Assembly (NCBI RefSeq): GCF_014205165.1
Contig: NZ_JACHMZ010000001.1
Location: 5,996,501 to 6,060,500, forward strand
Direction: 5' to 3'
Origin: Micromonospora carbonacea
Lineage (GTDB): Bacteria > Actinomycetota > Actinomycetes > Mycobacteriales > Micromonosporaceae
Length of the DNA: 64,000 bases
The notes beneath the pieces are model-generated. The model saw only the letters and a list, made by a program, of their open reading frames with translations. It had not been told where the DNA came from and ran no database searches. The position numbers and the translations under genes are program-made. This document shows positions 55,987 through 64,000 of this stretch, one piece after another (positions within the stretch are counted from its first letter, which is position 1; each line of letters opens with the position of its first letter).

Positions 55987-56673
55987 TCAGGCCTCGGTCT
56001 TCGCCTCGGCCGGGGCCTCCTCGCCCTCGGCGGCCGGCGCCTCGGCACCCTCGGCGGTCTCCTCGCCGGCCTCGGCCTCCTCGGCGGGGGCCTCGACCTC
56101 GGGCAGCGTGGCCTCCAGCTGCTCGGCGGTCGGGGCGGCGGTCACGGCGGCGACCGACAGCTCCGGGTCGGCGGCCAGCTCGACGCCCGACGGCAGCTCC
56201 ACGTCGGCGGCGGTGACCTGCGTGCCGGCCTCCAGGCCCTCGATCGACGCCTCCAGGTGGTCCGGCACCTTGGTGGCGTCGGCGGTCACCGAGAGGGTGT
56301 CGTGGTCGTGCACGATCAGGGTGTCCTTCGCGGCCTCGCCGGTCAGCTGGACCGGGACCTCGACGGTGACCTTCTCGCCACGGCGGACCAGCAGCAGGTC
56401 GACGTGCTCGAAGCTGTCCTTGATCGGGTCACGCTGGATCGCCTTCGGCAGCGCCAGCACCTGCGTGCCGTCGCTGACCTCGATCGCGAACAACTGGTTG
56501 GCGCCGCCCTTACGGATCGCGGCGGCGAACTCACGCGCGGGCAGCGCGATGTGCTTCGGCTTCTCGCCGTGGCCGTACAGCACGGCGGGCACCATGCCGG
56601 CCCGGCGGGTACGACGGGCACCACCCTTGCCGAACTCGGTACGGGGCTCGGCGCTGATCTTTACCTCGGACAC
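55987..56673 (-). CDS. rplY: 50S ribosomal protein L25/general stress protein Ctc
   Basis: A 228-residue Ctc-type L25 that binds 5S rRNA. Residues 1-95 are the L25 domain (RTEFGKGGARRTRRAGMVPAV, LYGHGEKPKHIALPAREF). Residues 96-185 are the TL5 C-domain, and the last ~45 residues are a Glu/Ala tail. GTG 56673 is set by AGGAG 7 nt upstream. It is the middle gene in the conserved glmU-prs-rplY-pth order. Confidence 0.95.
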   Translation of the reverse strand: MSEVKISAEPRTEFGKGGARRTRRAGMVPAVLYGHGEKPKHIALPAREFAAAIRKGGANQLFAIEVSDGTQVLALPKAIQRDPIKDSFEHVDLLLVRRGEKVTVEVPVQLTGEAAKDTLIVHDHDTLSVTADATKVPDHLEASIEGLEAGTQVTAADVELPSGVELAADPELSVAAVTAAPTAEQLEATLPEVEAPAEEAEAGEETAEGAEAPAAEGEEAPAEAKTEA

Positions 56674-56929
56674 GGGGAAACTCCTGATGCTTTTCGCTGC
56701 GGCGGCTTGTCGTCTTGCGGTGCTGGGGCGAGGGGGCTCGCTGGGGCTCATGCGTCATGAACGACTGCCCGGAGCACCGCGTCGATCACGGTGCCTCCGT
56801 GCGGTGCTTTTCAGCGGCCCGCCGGGCACCCTCGCCGTGGCAACCGCAACAGTCTACCCGAGCTGAATACGCGCCCGACGGCAGTCCCCGCCCCGCCCGC
56901 TGTCAGGAGTGAAAACGCCCAACACCGGA

Positions 56930-56962
56930 CCGCGCCGGCCACCGTCCCGGTGGCCGGCGCGG
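56930..56962 (-). terminator. Terminator of prs
   Basis: A perfect 14-bp stem (CCGCGCCGGCCACC with GGTGGCCGGCGCGG) and GTCCC loop, 11 bp after the prs stop codon. The rest of the ~300 bp between rplY and prs shows no gene. Confidence 0.8.
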
Positions 56963-56972
56963 GGTGCCCACC

Positions 56973-57953
56973 TCAGCTCAGGCCACCGAAGAGGGTCGTC
57001 ACCGAGCCGTCGTCGAAGACCTCCCGGATCGCCCGGGCCAGCAGCGGCGCGATCGACAGCACCGTGATCTTGTCGAGCTGCTTCTCCGGCGGCAGCGGCA
57101 GCGTGTTCGTCACCACGACCTCGGTGATCGGGCTGTTCTTCAGCCGCTCGGTCGCCGGATCCGACAGCAGCGCGTGGGTCGACGCCACCACGATCTCCGC
57201 CGCGCCCGACTCCCGCAGGATGTCGGCGGCCTTGGCGATCGTCCCACCGGTGTCGATCATGTCGTCGACGATCAGGCACACCCGGCCCTCGACCTCACCG
57301 ACCACCCGGTTCGCGACCACCTGGTTCGGCTTCAACGGATCCCGCGTCTTGTGGATGAACGCCAGCGGGCAACCGCCCAGCCGGTCGGTCCACCGCTCCG
57401 CCACCCGCACCCGGCCCGAGTCCGGCGCCACCACCGTCATCGGCCGCCCGGCGAACTTGCGCTCCACGTACTCGGCCAGCACGTCCATCGCGAACAGGTG
57501 GTCCACCGGGCCGTCGAAGAATCCCTGGATCTGCGCGGTGTGCAGGTCCACCGTCAGGATGCGGTTCGCCCCCGCCGTCTTCAGCAGATCCGCCACCAGC
57601 CGCGCCGAGATCGGCTCCCGGCCACGGTGCTTCTTGTCCTGCCGCGAGTACGGGTAGAACGGCAGGACCACGGTGATCCGCTTGGCCGACCCACGCTTCA
57701 GCGCATCCACCATGATCAGGGTCTCCATGACCCAGGTGTTGACCCCGTGCGTCACGGACTGCACCACGAAGGCGTCCGAACCGCGTACCGAGTCCTTGAA
57801 GCGCACGAAGATCTCACCGTTGGCGAACTCGTACGCGTCGGCGGGCGTCGGCGCGACGCCGAGGACCTCACCGATCTCCCTGGCCAAGTCCGGGAAACCA
57901 CGTCCGGAGAAGAGCATCAGGCTCTTGCGGTTTTCGGCGACGATGCTGCCCAT
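56973..57953 (-). CDS. prs: Ribose-phosphate pyrophosphokinase (PRPP synthetase)
   Basis: A 326-residue class I PRPP synthetase making PRPP, the co-substrate of Upp and of nucleotide, His and Trp synthesis. Signatures are FANGEIFVRFKDSVRG, the flexible loop YSRQDKKHRGREPISA, the divalent-cation site VDLHTAQIQGFF and the PRPP loop LIVDDMIDTGGTI. ATG 57953 has GGGAGCAG upstream. It follows glmU on the same strand with a 140-bp gap. Confidence 0.97.
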   Translation of the reverse strand: MGSIVAENRKSLMLFSGRGFPDLAREIGEVLGVAPTPADAYEFANGEIFVRFKDSVRGSDAFVVQSVTHGVNTWVMETLIMVDALKRGSAKRITVVLPFYPYSRQDKKHRGREPISARLVADLLKTAGANRILTVDLHTAQIQGFFDGPVDHLFAMDVLAEYVERKFAGRPMTVVAPDSGRVRVAERWTDRLGGCPLAFIHKTRDPLKPNQVVANRVVGEVEGRVCLIVDDMIDTGGTIAKAADILRESGAAEIVVASTHALLSDPATERLKNSPITEVVVTNTLPLPPEKQLDKITVLSIAPLLARAIREVFDDGSVTTLFGGLS

Positions 57954-58095
57954 GGGCCCGTCTGCTCCCGTTGGTCGGTGTGCCCGGCTGCGGTGTGGGG
58001 CCGGGGACTAGTGGGTTTGCAGTATCTCCCCCGCCTGGCGGCCCCCGAACCGCCTCGGCGCCCTCGTGGATTGCCTCACCTTCCCTTGCGCCCCA

Positions 58096-59547
58096 CTATG
58101 CCCCAGGAGCATCCTCCGCCGCAGCCCGCAAAGCGCGCTCCGCCGCCTCCGCCGACGCCGTGCCGGCCCGCCTCCGGGCCACCCACCCCTCGATGCTGCG
58201 CTGCGGCGCGCGGGTCACCCCGAGCGCCCCCGGCGGCACGTTCTGGCTGATCGCGCTGCCCGCCGCGACGTACGCGCCCGGCCCCACCTCCACCGGGGCG
58301 ATCAGGCTGGTGTCGCAGCCAATGAAGGCCGCCTCCCCGACCGTCGTGCGGTGCTTGTTGACCCCGTCGTAGTTCACGAAGATCGTCGCCGCGCCGATGT
58401 TGGCCCGCGCCCCGATCGTCGCGTCACCCACGTACGACAGGTGCGGCACCTTCGCGCCCGCCCCGACCTCGGAGTTCTTCACCTCGACGAACGTGCCGAC
58501 CTTGGCCTTCTCGGCCAGCCGCGCCGCCGGCCGCAGGTACGCGTACGGCCCGACGCTGGCCCCCGCGCCGACCTCGGCGTCGACGGCGTGGCTGCGCAGC
58601 ACCGTCGCCCCCGGCCCGACCACCGTGTCGATCAGCGTCACGTCCGGGCCCACCACCGCCTCCGCGCCCACCACCGTCCGGCCGCGCAGCTGCGTGTTCT
58701 GGTCGATCACCGCGTCCCGGTCCACCGCCACCGTCACGTCGATCCACGTCGTCGCCGGGTCCAGGATGCTCACCCCGGTGCGCATCCACGCCTCGTTGAC
58801 CCGGTCGCGCAGCAGCCGGCGCAGCGCCGCCAACTCGACCCGGTCGTTGCAGCCCAGCGTCTCCACGTGGTCGGTCGCCACGTGCACCCCGACCGGCTCA
58901 TCGGCGGAGACCAGCAGGGCGAAGACGTCCGTCAGGTATTCCTCGCCCTGGTCGTTGTCGGTGGAGAGCTTGCCCAGCGCGTCGCGCAGCCGCACCGCGT
59001 CGAACGCGTAGCTGCCGGCGTTGATCTCCCGCAGCGCCCGCTGCTCGGCGGTGGCGTCGCGCTCCTCGACGATCTGCCGCAGCCGGCCCGCTTCGTCCCG
59101 GACGATCCGCCCGAGCCCGGTCGGGTCGGGCACCTCGGCGGCGAGCACGGTCGCCGCCGCACCGGCCGACTCGTGCGCGTCCACCAGCGCGGCGACCGTC
59201 TCGGGGCGCAGCAGCGGCACGTCCCCGTTGATCACGACCACGGTCCCGTCGGCGTCGGCGACGGCGTCGAGGGCGATCCGGACCGCGTGGCCGGTGCCGC
59301 GCTGCTCGGCCTGGAGCACCGGGACGGCCTCCGGGGCGACCTCGGCCAGGTGCGCCCGGACCCGGTCCGCGCCGTGGCCGACCACGACGACGGTCCGCTC
59401 CGCCCGCAGGGGGCCGGTGGCGGTGAGCACGTGGCCGAGCAGGGTCCGGCCGAGCAGGGGATGCAGCACCTTGGGCAGCGCCGACTTCATCCGCTTGCCC
59501 TCCCCGGCGGCGAGCACGACGACGGTGCGGAGGTGGGGCTGGGACAC
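58096..59547 (-). CDS. glmU: Bifunctional UDP-GlcNAc pyrophosphorylase/GlcN-1-P acetyltransferase
   Basis: A 483-residue enzyme performing the last two steps to UDP-N-acetylglucosamine for peptidoglycan. The N-terminal half carries LAAGEGKRMKSALPKVLHPL and VVINGDVPLL. The C-terminal half is a left-handed beta-helix of hexapeptide repeats ending with NYDGVNKHRTTVGEAAFIG (acetyl-CoA site). The final ~30 residues are a variable Ala/Arg tail. GTG 59547 has GGGAG 7 nt upstream. tRNA-Gln lies just upstream on the same strand. Confidence 0.97.
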   Translation of the reverse strand: MSQPHLRTVVVLAAGEGKRMKSALPKVLHPLLGRTLLGHVLTATGPLRAERTVVVVGHGADRVRAHLAEVAPEAVPVLQAEQRGTGHAVRIALDAVADADGTVVVINGDVPLLRPETVAALVDAHESAGAAATVLAAEVPDPTGLGRIVRDEAGRLRQIVEERDATAEQRALREINAGSYAFDAVRLRDALGKLSTDNDQGEEYLTDVFALLVSADEPVGVHVATDHVETLGCNDRVELAALRRLLRDRVNEAWMRTGVSILDPATTWIDVTVAVDRDAVIDQNTQLRGRTVVGAEAVVGPDVTLIDTVVGPGATVLRSHAVDAEVGAGASVGPYAYLRPAARLAEKAKVGTFVEVKNSEVGAGAKVPHLSYVGDATIGARANIGAATIFVNYDGVNKHRTTVGEAAFIGCDTSLIAPVEVGPGAYVAAGSAISQNVPPGALGVTRAPQRSIEGWVARRRAGTASAEAAERALRAAAEDAPGA

Positions 59548-59620
59548 GACGTGGCTCCCGTCGGGACGGCGACAGTCTCGCGGCCATGCTAACCACGCGA
59601 GGACGGCGATACAGCGGAAG

Positions 59621-59691
59621 CTCCCGGGAGAGGATTCGAACCCCTATAATCAGGACCAAAACCTGACGTCCTGCCATTAGACGACCCGGGA
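59621..59691 (-). tRNA. tRNA-Gln (anticodon TTG)
   Basis: On the reverse strand a 7-bp acceptor stem (TCCCGGG with CCCGGGA), an anticodon stem-loop TCAGG-TTTTGGT-CCTGA with anticodon TTG, and a T-arm AGGGG-TTCGAAT-CCTCT can be drawn. The discriminator is G and the CCA end is not encoded. It reads CAA and, by wobble, CAG. Confidence 0.95.
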
Positions 59692-59736
59692 CGGTCTAAA
59701 ACGGACAAACCAATCGGTTGGCCGGACTAGTACACC

Positions 59737-60364
59737 TTAGCGCCCCACAGCTTCCACGCCAGCGCCCATTCCCGCCATGATCCCTTCGATCTTCCAGTAG
59801 AGCCGCCGCGATCTGGGCACCTCCACCGTCAGGCAGCCGCGATAGCCGTCGCCGGTATTGCGCCGGACCGTCGCGGGCCGGTGCCGCTTGAGCGAGACGG
59901 GCCGGAAGTCGTCGACGGGCACCCCCACCCGCTCCGCCCACCACCGGACCGCCTCCGAAGCGTCCGCGGACTCGTGGATGCTCACCCGGAACGACAGCGC
60001 CCCGCGGGGCACACCCATCGCCTCGACGAAGCGGAGGAAGACCTCGACCAGCGTCGGGTCGCTGGGCGTCGGTCATCGCCCGGCGCCGCTCGCGGGCCGC
60101 CTCGGCGTCGGGCTCCCACGGCACGCCCTGGACCCAGCGGTACGCGGTCGACGTCGCCACGCCGAGCCGGGCCGCGATGTCGGGCACCCCGCGCAGCAAC
60201 TCCTGGACGCGGTTGCGGCCGAGGCCGGTGCGGGCCCGGATCTCGCGCACGCTGAGCTGTTCGACGGTGCGCAGTCGGCGGACCTCTGCCGCCCGGGAGT
60301 CGCCCAAGAGCTGGAAGTCGTCCACGAACAGCAGGTTAGGACGGGCGTACGACACACCACGCAT
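59737..60364 (-). pseudogene. Broken helix-turn-helix gene (internal deletion and frameshift)
   Basis: The upstream frame encodes about 100 residues with a Hin-type helix-turn-helix (VREIRARTGLGRNRVQELLR) and a second HTH-like stretch (IAARLGVATSTAYRWVQGVP), then loses similarity after EAARERRRAM. A second frame, entered just after an in-frame TGA, encodes SDPTLVEVFLRFVEAMGVPR and continues to the stop at 59737. These look like the two ends of one actinobacterial HTH protein in which the central WAEG-containing part normally lies between them. A deletion of perhaps 80-100 codons plus a frameshift is inferred. It lies 46 bp from tRNA-Gln. Confidence 0.6.
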
Positions 60365-60402
60365 CCATGCCGGGAACTGTCTCGCGCGTTCCCCGACGCC
60401 CT

Positions 60403-60428
60403 AAGTTACGGTGACGTAGGCGTAACTT
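60403..60428. promoter_or_regulatory. Operator-like inverted repeat upstream of the desaturase gene
   Basis: AAGTTAC and GTAACTT flank a 12-nt centre (60403-60409, 60422-60428) and overlap a TAACTT hexamer that could be the -10. A TetR-family regulator would suit such a site. Confidence 0.55.
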
Positions 60429-60459
60429 CGTGATCTCCGTCGTCCCGCTGCGAGGTGCC

Positions 60460-61434
60460 ATGTCGACCGCTCTGACCGAGCCCCGCCCCACCGGTCCGAA
60501 GCCGCTGACCCAGGGCCCGCAGTCGCGGGGCATCCTGGTCGCCCTGTGGGCGTTCGTGGTCGTCCCGTTCCTGGCCCTGCTCGCCGCGCTGCCGGTCGCC
60601 TGGGGCGGCTGGCTGGGCTGGACCGACGTGGCGGTCGCCGGGTTCTGGTACGTCGTCTCGGGGCTGGGCATCACGGTCGGCTACCACCGCTACTTCACCC
60701 ACGGCTCCTTCCGGGCTCGGCCGTGGCTGCGGGTGGCGCTGGCGGTGGCGGGTTCCCTCGCGGTGCAGGGCGAGATCATCCAGTGGGTCGCCGACCACCG
60801 CCGGCACCACGCGTTCGCCGACCTCGACGGCGACCCGCACTCGCCGTGGCGGTTCGGCCAGAGCATCCGGGGGCTGGCGAAGGGGCTGTTCCACGCGCAC
60901 GTCGGCTGGCTGTTCGGCCGGGAACTGTCCAACCGGGAGCGGTTCGCCCCGGACCTGCTCGCCGACCGGGCGACCCGCCGGGTGGACCGGCTCTTCCCGG
61001 TGCTGGTGGTGGTGACGGTGCTCGGCCCGGCGCTGATGGGCGGCCTGCTCACCTGGTCGTGGCGGGGCGCGCTGACGGCGCTGTTCTGGGGCGGGCTGGT
61101 GCGGATCTCGCTGCTGCACCACGTGACCTGGTCGATCAACTCGGTCTGCCACGTCTACGGCGAGCGGCCGTTCGCGATGCGCCAGGGCGACCGGGCGACC
61201 AACTTCTGGCCCCTGGCGATCCTGTCGTTCGGCGAGAGCTGGCACAACCTGCACCACGCCGAGCCGACGAGCGCCCGGCACGGCGTGCTGCGCGGGCAGG
61301 TCGACATCTCGGCCCGGGTGATCTGGCTGTTGGAGCGGACCGGGGCCGCGTGGGCGGTGCGCTGGCCGAAGCCGGAGCGCATCGCGGCCAAGCTGGCCCA
61401 CCCGGAGCCGCCGCGGCGGGGTCGGCCGCGGTAA
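60460..61434 (+). CDS. Membrane acyl-CoA/acyl-lipid desaturase
   Basis: A 324-residue membrane di-iron desaturase inserting a double bond in fatty acyl chains, probably at delta-9. The three histidine boxes are HRYFTH, HRRHH and HNLHH, in the expected order and spacing (near residues 77, 114 and 265). Four membrane helices are predicted around them. ATG 60460 follows GAGGTG; an in-frame GTG at 60430 is alternative. The TetR-type gene about 120 bp downstream and the inverted repeat upstream suggest membrane-fluidity control, inferred from context. Confidence 0.92.
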   Translation: MSTALTEPRPTGPKPLTQGPQSRGILVALWAFVVVPFLALLAALPVAWGGWLGWTDVAVAGFWYVVSGLGITVGYHRYFTHGSFRARPWLRVALAVAGSLAVQGEIIQWVADHRRHHAFADLDGDPHSPWRFGQSIRGLAKGLFHAHVGWLFGRELSNRERFAPDLLADRATRRVDRLFPVLVVVTVLGPALMGGLLTWSWRGALTALFWGGLVRISLLHHVTWSINSVCHVYGERPFAMRQGDRATNFWPLAILSFGESWHNLHHAEPTSARHGVLRGQVDISARVIWLLERTGAAWAVRWPKPERIAAKLAHPEPPRRGRPR

Positions 61435-61556
61435 ACGGGTCGGTCGGGCCGGCCGCAGCCTGGCAGGATGGCCGGATGACCGACGACGGCGGCGCGACCA
61501 ACGACGGCGGCAGCATTCCACGACAGGGCGTCACGGCGCGCCGGCGAGGTGACGGC

Positions 61557-62249
61557 ATGGCAGAGGGTCCGGTCGGCGGAGGCGGGACGGGCGGCGGGCG
61601 GCGGCGCGCGGTGCCGGCGGCGGGCAAGCCGCCGTCGCGGGTGCGGATGTCGGCGGCCCAGCGGCGGGAGCAGTTGATCTCGATCGGCCGGCAGTTGTTC
61701 GCCGAGCGGGGCTTCGACGCCACCTCGATAGAGGAGGTGGCGGCCCGGGCGAAGGTCTCCAAGCCGGTGGTCTACGAGCACTTCGGCGGCAAGGAGGGGC
61801 TCTACGCGGTGGTGGTGGACCGGGAGGTCCGGGCCCTGCTGGACCGGATCACCACGGCGCTGACCGCCGGCCACCCGCGCGAGCTGCTGGAGCAGGCGGC
61901 GCTGACCCTGCTGGGTTACATCGAGGAGGAGACCAGCGGGTTCCGGGTGCTGGTGCGGGAGTCGCCGCTGATGTCGGCGACGGGCAACTTCAGCAGCGTG
62001 ATGAACGACGTCGCGCACCAGGTCGAGCACATCCTCGGTGCCGAGTTCAAGACCCGGGGGTACGACCCGAAGCTGGCCGAGCTCTACTCGCAGGCGCTGG
62101 TGGGGATGGTGGCGTTGACGGGGCGCTGGTGGCTGGAGGTGCGCAGGCCGCGCAAGGAGACGGTGGCCGCGCACCTGGTGAACCTGGCCTGGAACGGGTT
62201 GTCGCACCTGGAGGCGAAGCCGACGCTGATCACGTCCCGGGGCCGGTGA
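61557..62249 (+). CDS. TetR-family transcriptional regulator
   Basis: A 230-residue TetR-type regulator. A disordered Gly/Arg leader of about 30 residues precedes the DNA-binding domain (RREQLISIGRQLFAERGFDA, TSIEEVAARAKVSKPVVYEH, FGGKEGLYAVVV). An all-helical ligand domain follows. ATG 61557 has GAGGTGA upstream; an in-frame ATG at 61476 with CAGGAT 6 nt before it is a leaderless alternative. Its likely target is the desaturase gene just upstream, whose promoter carries an inverted repeat. Confidence 0.9.
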   Translation: MAEGPVGGGGTGGGRRRAVPAAGKPPSRVRMSAAQRREQLISIGRQLFAERGFDATSIEEVAARAKVSKPVVYEHFGGKEGLYAVVVDREVRALLDRITTALTAGHPRELLEQAALTLLGYIEEETSGFRVLVRESPLMSATGNFSSVMNDVAHQVEHILGAEFKTRGYDPKLAELYSQALVGMVALTGRWWLEVRRPRKETVAAHLVNLAWNGLSHLEAKPTLITSRGR

Positions 62250-62280
62250 CGGCGGGGCCGGCGGCCGCTCGGTCGTCGGG

Positions 62281-62751
62281 TCAGCGGTGGCCGGGGACGG
62301 GGTCGCGGCGACGCCGGTCCTCGGCCTCGGCGTGGTCGGCCGGGCCGACCTTGTCGTAGAGGCCGGTGGCGAGCAGCACCAGCCCGAACAGCAGCGACAC
62401 GATGACGGTGGACATCGAGAAGTTGAGGAAGTTCGCCGAGGTCTGTAGGACGGCCATCATCAGGGTGCCGGTGACGAGGAAGACCGCGCCGGCGGTGAGG
62501 TTCATGTAGTGGCCGAGGTTGCTGCGCCGGGACGCCCCGATCAGCAGCACGATGCCGAAGACCACCGAGACGAGCGAGAACGCCAGGTTGGTGCGGAGCC
62601 CGAGGGCCCAGTGGCTGCCCCGGTCGAAGAGACCTTCGCCCCAGGTCGCGGCCGTGCCCCACACGCCGAAGAGCAGGATGTAGAGCCCGACGAGCCCGGC
62701 GAGGACCCGGTAGAGCGGCCGGGCCGGGTGGTTGACCGGAAAGTGCGCCAT
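62281..62751 (-). CDS. DUF4383 membrane protein (copy 1)
   Basis: A 156-residue protein with four predicted helices beginning MAHFPVNHPARPLYRVLAG. The first helix GLVGLYILLFGVWG and the later NLGHYMNLTAGAVFLVTG and STVIVSLLFGLVLLATGLYDKVG segments match the DUF4383 family of unknown function. It is a close paralogue of the next gene upstream on the same strand. The final 20 residues are charged and cytosolic. Confidence 0.88.
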   Translation of the reverse strand: MAHFPVNHPARPLYRVLAGLVGLYILLFGVWGTAATWGEGLFDRGSHWALGLRTNLAFSLVSVVFGIVLLIGASRRSNLGHYMNLTAGAVFLVTGTLMMAVLQTSANFLNFSMSTVIVSLLFGLVLLATGLYDKVGPADHAEAEDRRRRDPVPGHR

Positions 62752-62822
62752 GACCCCTCCGTCCGTTTGACACCAGTCGGAAGGATTGTCACCCCGCCGG
62801 GCGTCGGACGCGGGCCGAACCG

Positions 62823-62860
62823 CCGCAGCGGGGGCCGGCGTGTGCCGACCCCCGCTGCGG
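62823..62860 (-). terminator. Hairpin between the two DUF4383 genes
   Basis: A 17-bp stem (CCGCAGCGGGGGCCGGC pairing with 62844-62860, one mismatch that becomes a G-T wobble on the reverse strand) and a 4-nt loop, just after the stop of copy 2. The two paralogues are therefore probably separate transcripts. Confidence 0.7.
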
Positions 62861-62869
62861 TGTGCGGGC

Positions 62870-63325
62870 CTACAGGACGAGCCGGGCCTTCTGCCAGGCC
62901 TCGTTCTCCTCGTCGGTGCCGACCTTGCCGTACATGCCGGCCATCAGCAGGACCATGGAGAGGGTGAGCACCACGATGTCGGTGGTGATGGTGAAGTTCA
63001 AGACGTTGGCGTCGGTCTGGAGGAAGGCCAGCTCGGCGAGGCCGAGGACCATGAGGGCGTACGCCAGCCACTGGTTGATCGCGACGTCGAGGTTGCGGCC
63101 GATCACGGTGCCGGTGAGGATCGCGACGCCCAGCACGAGGCTCAGCAGCGAGAAGCCGAGGTTGGTGCCCTGACCGAGCACCGTGGTGTCGTCCTGGGCG
63201 AGGATGTCGTTGCCGGCGCTGGCGACGAGGCCGAGCACTCCGAAGGCCAGGAAGTACAGACCAACGAGCCCGCCGATCGCCCGGTAGATCGGCCGCGCGG
63301 GGTGGTTGACGGGGGTGTGGGCCAT
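62870..63325 (-). CDS. DUF4383 membrane protein (copy 2)
   Basis: A 151-residue, four-helix protein beginning MAHTPVNHPARPIYRAIGG, close to copy 1 at the N-terminus and in helices 2 and 4 (GTNLGFSLLSLVLGVAILTG, DIVVLTLSMVLLMAGMYGKVG). ATG 63325 follows GGAG. Adjacent paralogues point to a tandem duplication. Function unknown; no catalytic motif is seen. Confidence 0.88.
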   Translation of the reverse strand: MAHTPVNHPARPIYRAIGGLVGLYFLAFGVLGLVASAGNDILAQDDTTVLGQGTNLGFSLLSLVLGVAILTGTVIGRNLDVAINQWLAYALMVLGLAELAFLQTDANVLNFTITTDIVVLTLSMVLLMAGMYGKVGTDEENEAWQKARLVL

Positions 63326-63420
63326 GTCTGAGTCTCCAAGACCGTGCGGGTGAGGGGTCGCCTGCGATTGTCCCGCACGGCGGGCTGTGACGCCGCACAC
63401 CCCCCGCCCGGTTGCCCTGG

Positions 63421-64000
63421 TCAGCCGCCGGGCACCTGCTCGGCGAGGGCCAGCCAGCTCTCCTCGACCTGTTCCCGTTCGGCCCGGACGTCCTTGAGCT
63501 GGGCGTCCAGCTCGGCGACCCGGGCGTAGTCGGTGGCGTTGGCGGCGAGCTGGTCGAGGAGGGTGGCCTCCCGCTGGTCCAGCTTGGCGATCTGCCGTTC
63601 GAGCCGGGTGAGTTCCTTCTTGGCCTGCCGGGCCTCGGCGGCGGACATGCCGCCCGTGCCGGCGGCGGGGGTGCCGGCGGCGGGGGCCCCGGCGGGGGCG
63701 GCCGGGGCGGCGGGCTGCCGGTCGGCGGCGCGGGCCAGGTACTCGTCGACGCCGCCGGGCAGGTGCACGAGGCGGCCGTCGCCGAACATCCCGTACGCGG
63801 CGTCGGTGACCCGTTCGATGAGGTACCGGTCGTGGCTGGCCACGATGATCGTGCCGGGCCAGGAGTCGAGGAGGTCCTCCAGGGCGGCGAGGGTGTCGGT
63901 GTCCAGGTCGTTGGTGGGCTCGTCGAACAGCAGCACGTTGGGCTCGGCGGCGAGCAGCCGGAGCATCTGGAGGCGGCGGCGTTCCCCGCCGGAGAGGTCG
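63421..64000 (-). CDS. ABC-F family ATPase, C-terminal part (5' end outside window)
   Basis: The last ~193 residues of an ABC-F (Uup/EttA-like) protein. Visible at the window edge is DLSGGERRRLQM, the ABC signature of the second ATPase domain, then LLFDEPTNDLDTDTL (Walker B and D-loop), ASHDRYL (H-loop His) and VDEYL. A Pro/Ala linker then leads to a C-terminal coiled coil (AKKELTRLERQIAKLDQREA, ELDAQLKDVRAEREQVEESW) as in Uup. ABC-F proteins act on ribosomes. Start and first domain lie beyond 64000. Confidence 0.93.
   Translation of the reverse strand, partial: DLSGGERRRLQMLRLLAAEPNVLLFDEPTNDLDTDTLAALEDLLDSWPGTIIVASHDRYLIERVTDAAYGMFGDGRLVHLPGGVDEYLARAADRQPAAPAAPAGAPAAGTPAAGTGGMSAAEARQAKKELTRLERQIAKLDQREATLLDQLAANATDYARVAELDAQLKDVRAEREQVEESWLALAEQVPGG

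Overview
The window is very GC-rich, densely packed chromosomal DNA from an actinomycete. The gene set fits a filamentous member of Micromonosporaceae, probably Micromonospora or a close relative: a conservon (cvnABCD), an XRE/DUF5753 regulator paired with a DUF397 protein, DUF742, DUF4272 and DUF4383 proteins, and interspersed TAAGGAAGGG repeats placed at gene 3' ends. The taxon is inferred from gene content, not from a marker gene.

Layout. 1-8.6 kb: the end of an unknown gene, a phospho-sugar mutase, an XRE/DUF397 pair, a GPP34 protein, upp, then a tight deoC-aldehyde dehydrogenase-pseudo-dehydrogenase operon. 8.7-14.1 kb: blaI, an M56 membrane peptidase and cydDC without cydAB; a 37-codon ORF before cydD may be a relic of cydB. 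14.1-18.4 kb: a gene-poor stretch, an acidic hypothetical protein, and an 840-residue protein that looks like a domesticated IS110-type transposase N-domain carrying the C-terminal tail of a conservon kinase. 18.7-23.8 kb: the convergent conservon. 24-35.2 kb: uridine kinase-like gene, adenosine deaminase, an RlmA/TlrB-type methyltransferase, a DUF4272 protein, then a leftward nucleoside uptake and catabolism block (BMP lipoprotein, ATPase, two permeases, cytidine deaminase, thymidine phosphorylase). 35.5-44.8 kb: a maltose/maltodextrin locus (neopullulanase-like GH13, malEFG, a divergent LacI-type regulator, an alpha-glucosidase-like GH13) with repeated CTTGC/GCAAG operator-like sites. 45-51.9 kb: SMR transporter, YihY protein, 2'-5' RNA ligase-like protein, trpS, a CorC-like protein, galE-galK. 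52-59.7 kb: cysD-cysN-cysQ, pth, rplY, prs, glmU and tRNA-Gln. 59.7-64 kb: a broken HTH gene, a fatty-acid desaturase, a TetR regulator, two DUF4383 membrane proteins and the C-terminal part of an ABC-F ATPase cut by the window edge.

How the genes work together. Much of the first 35 kb is nucleoside salvage. Nucleosides are imported by the BMP/ABC system and deaminated by Add and Cdd. Thymidine phosphorylase and the phospho-sugar mutase would feed deoxyribose 5-phosphate to DeoC. The adjacent dehydrogenase could oxidise the acetaldehyde that DeoC releases, and Upp and the uridine kinase recycle bases and nucleosides. The maltose block imports and hydrolyses maltodextrins but lacks its own ATPase gene.

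The observations most worth pursuing are: (1) two 74-nt hairpins with unrelated 24-bp stems and a nearly identical 26-nt loop, each just after a stop codon; (2) the transposase-domain/conservon-tail fusion beside the conservon; (3) a repeat family whose first bases supply gene stop codons; (4) possible loss of cydAB next to a palindromic repeat; and (5) a block of atypical codon usage across cysD and cysN.
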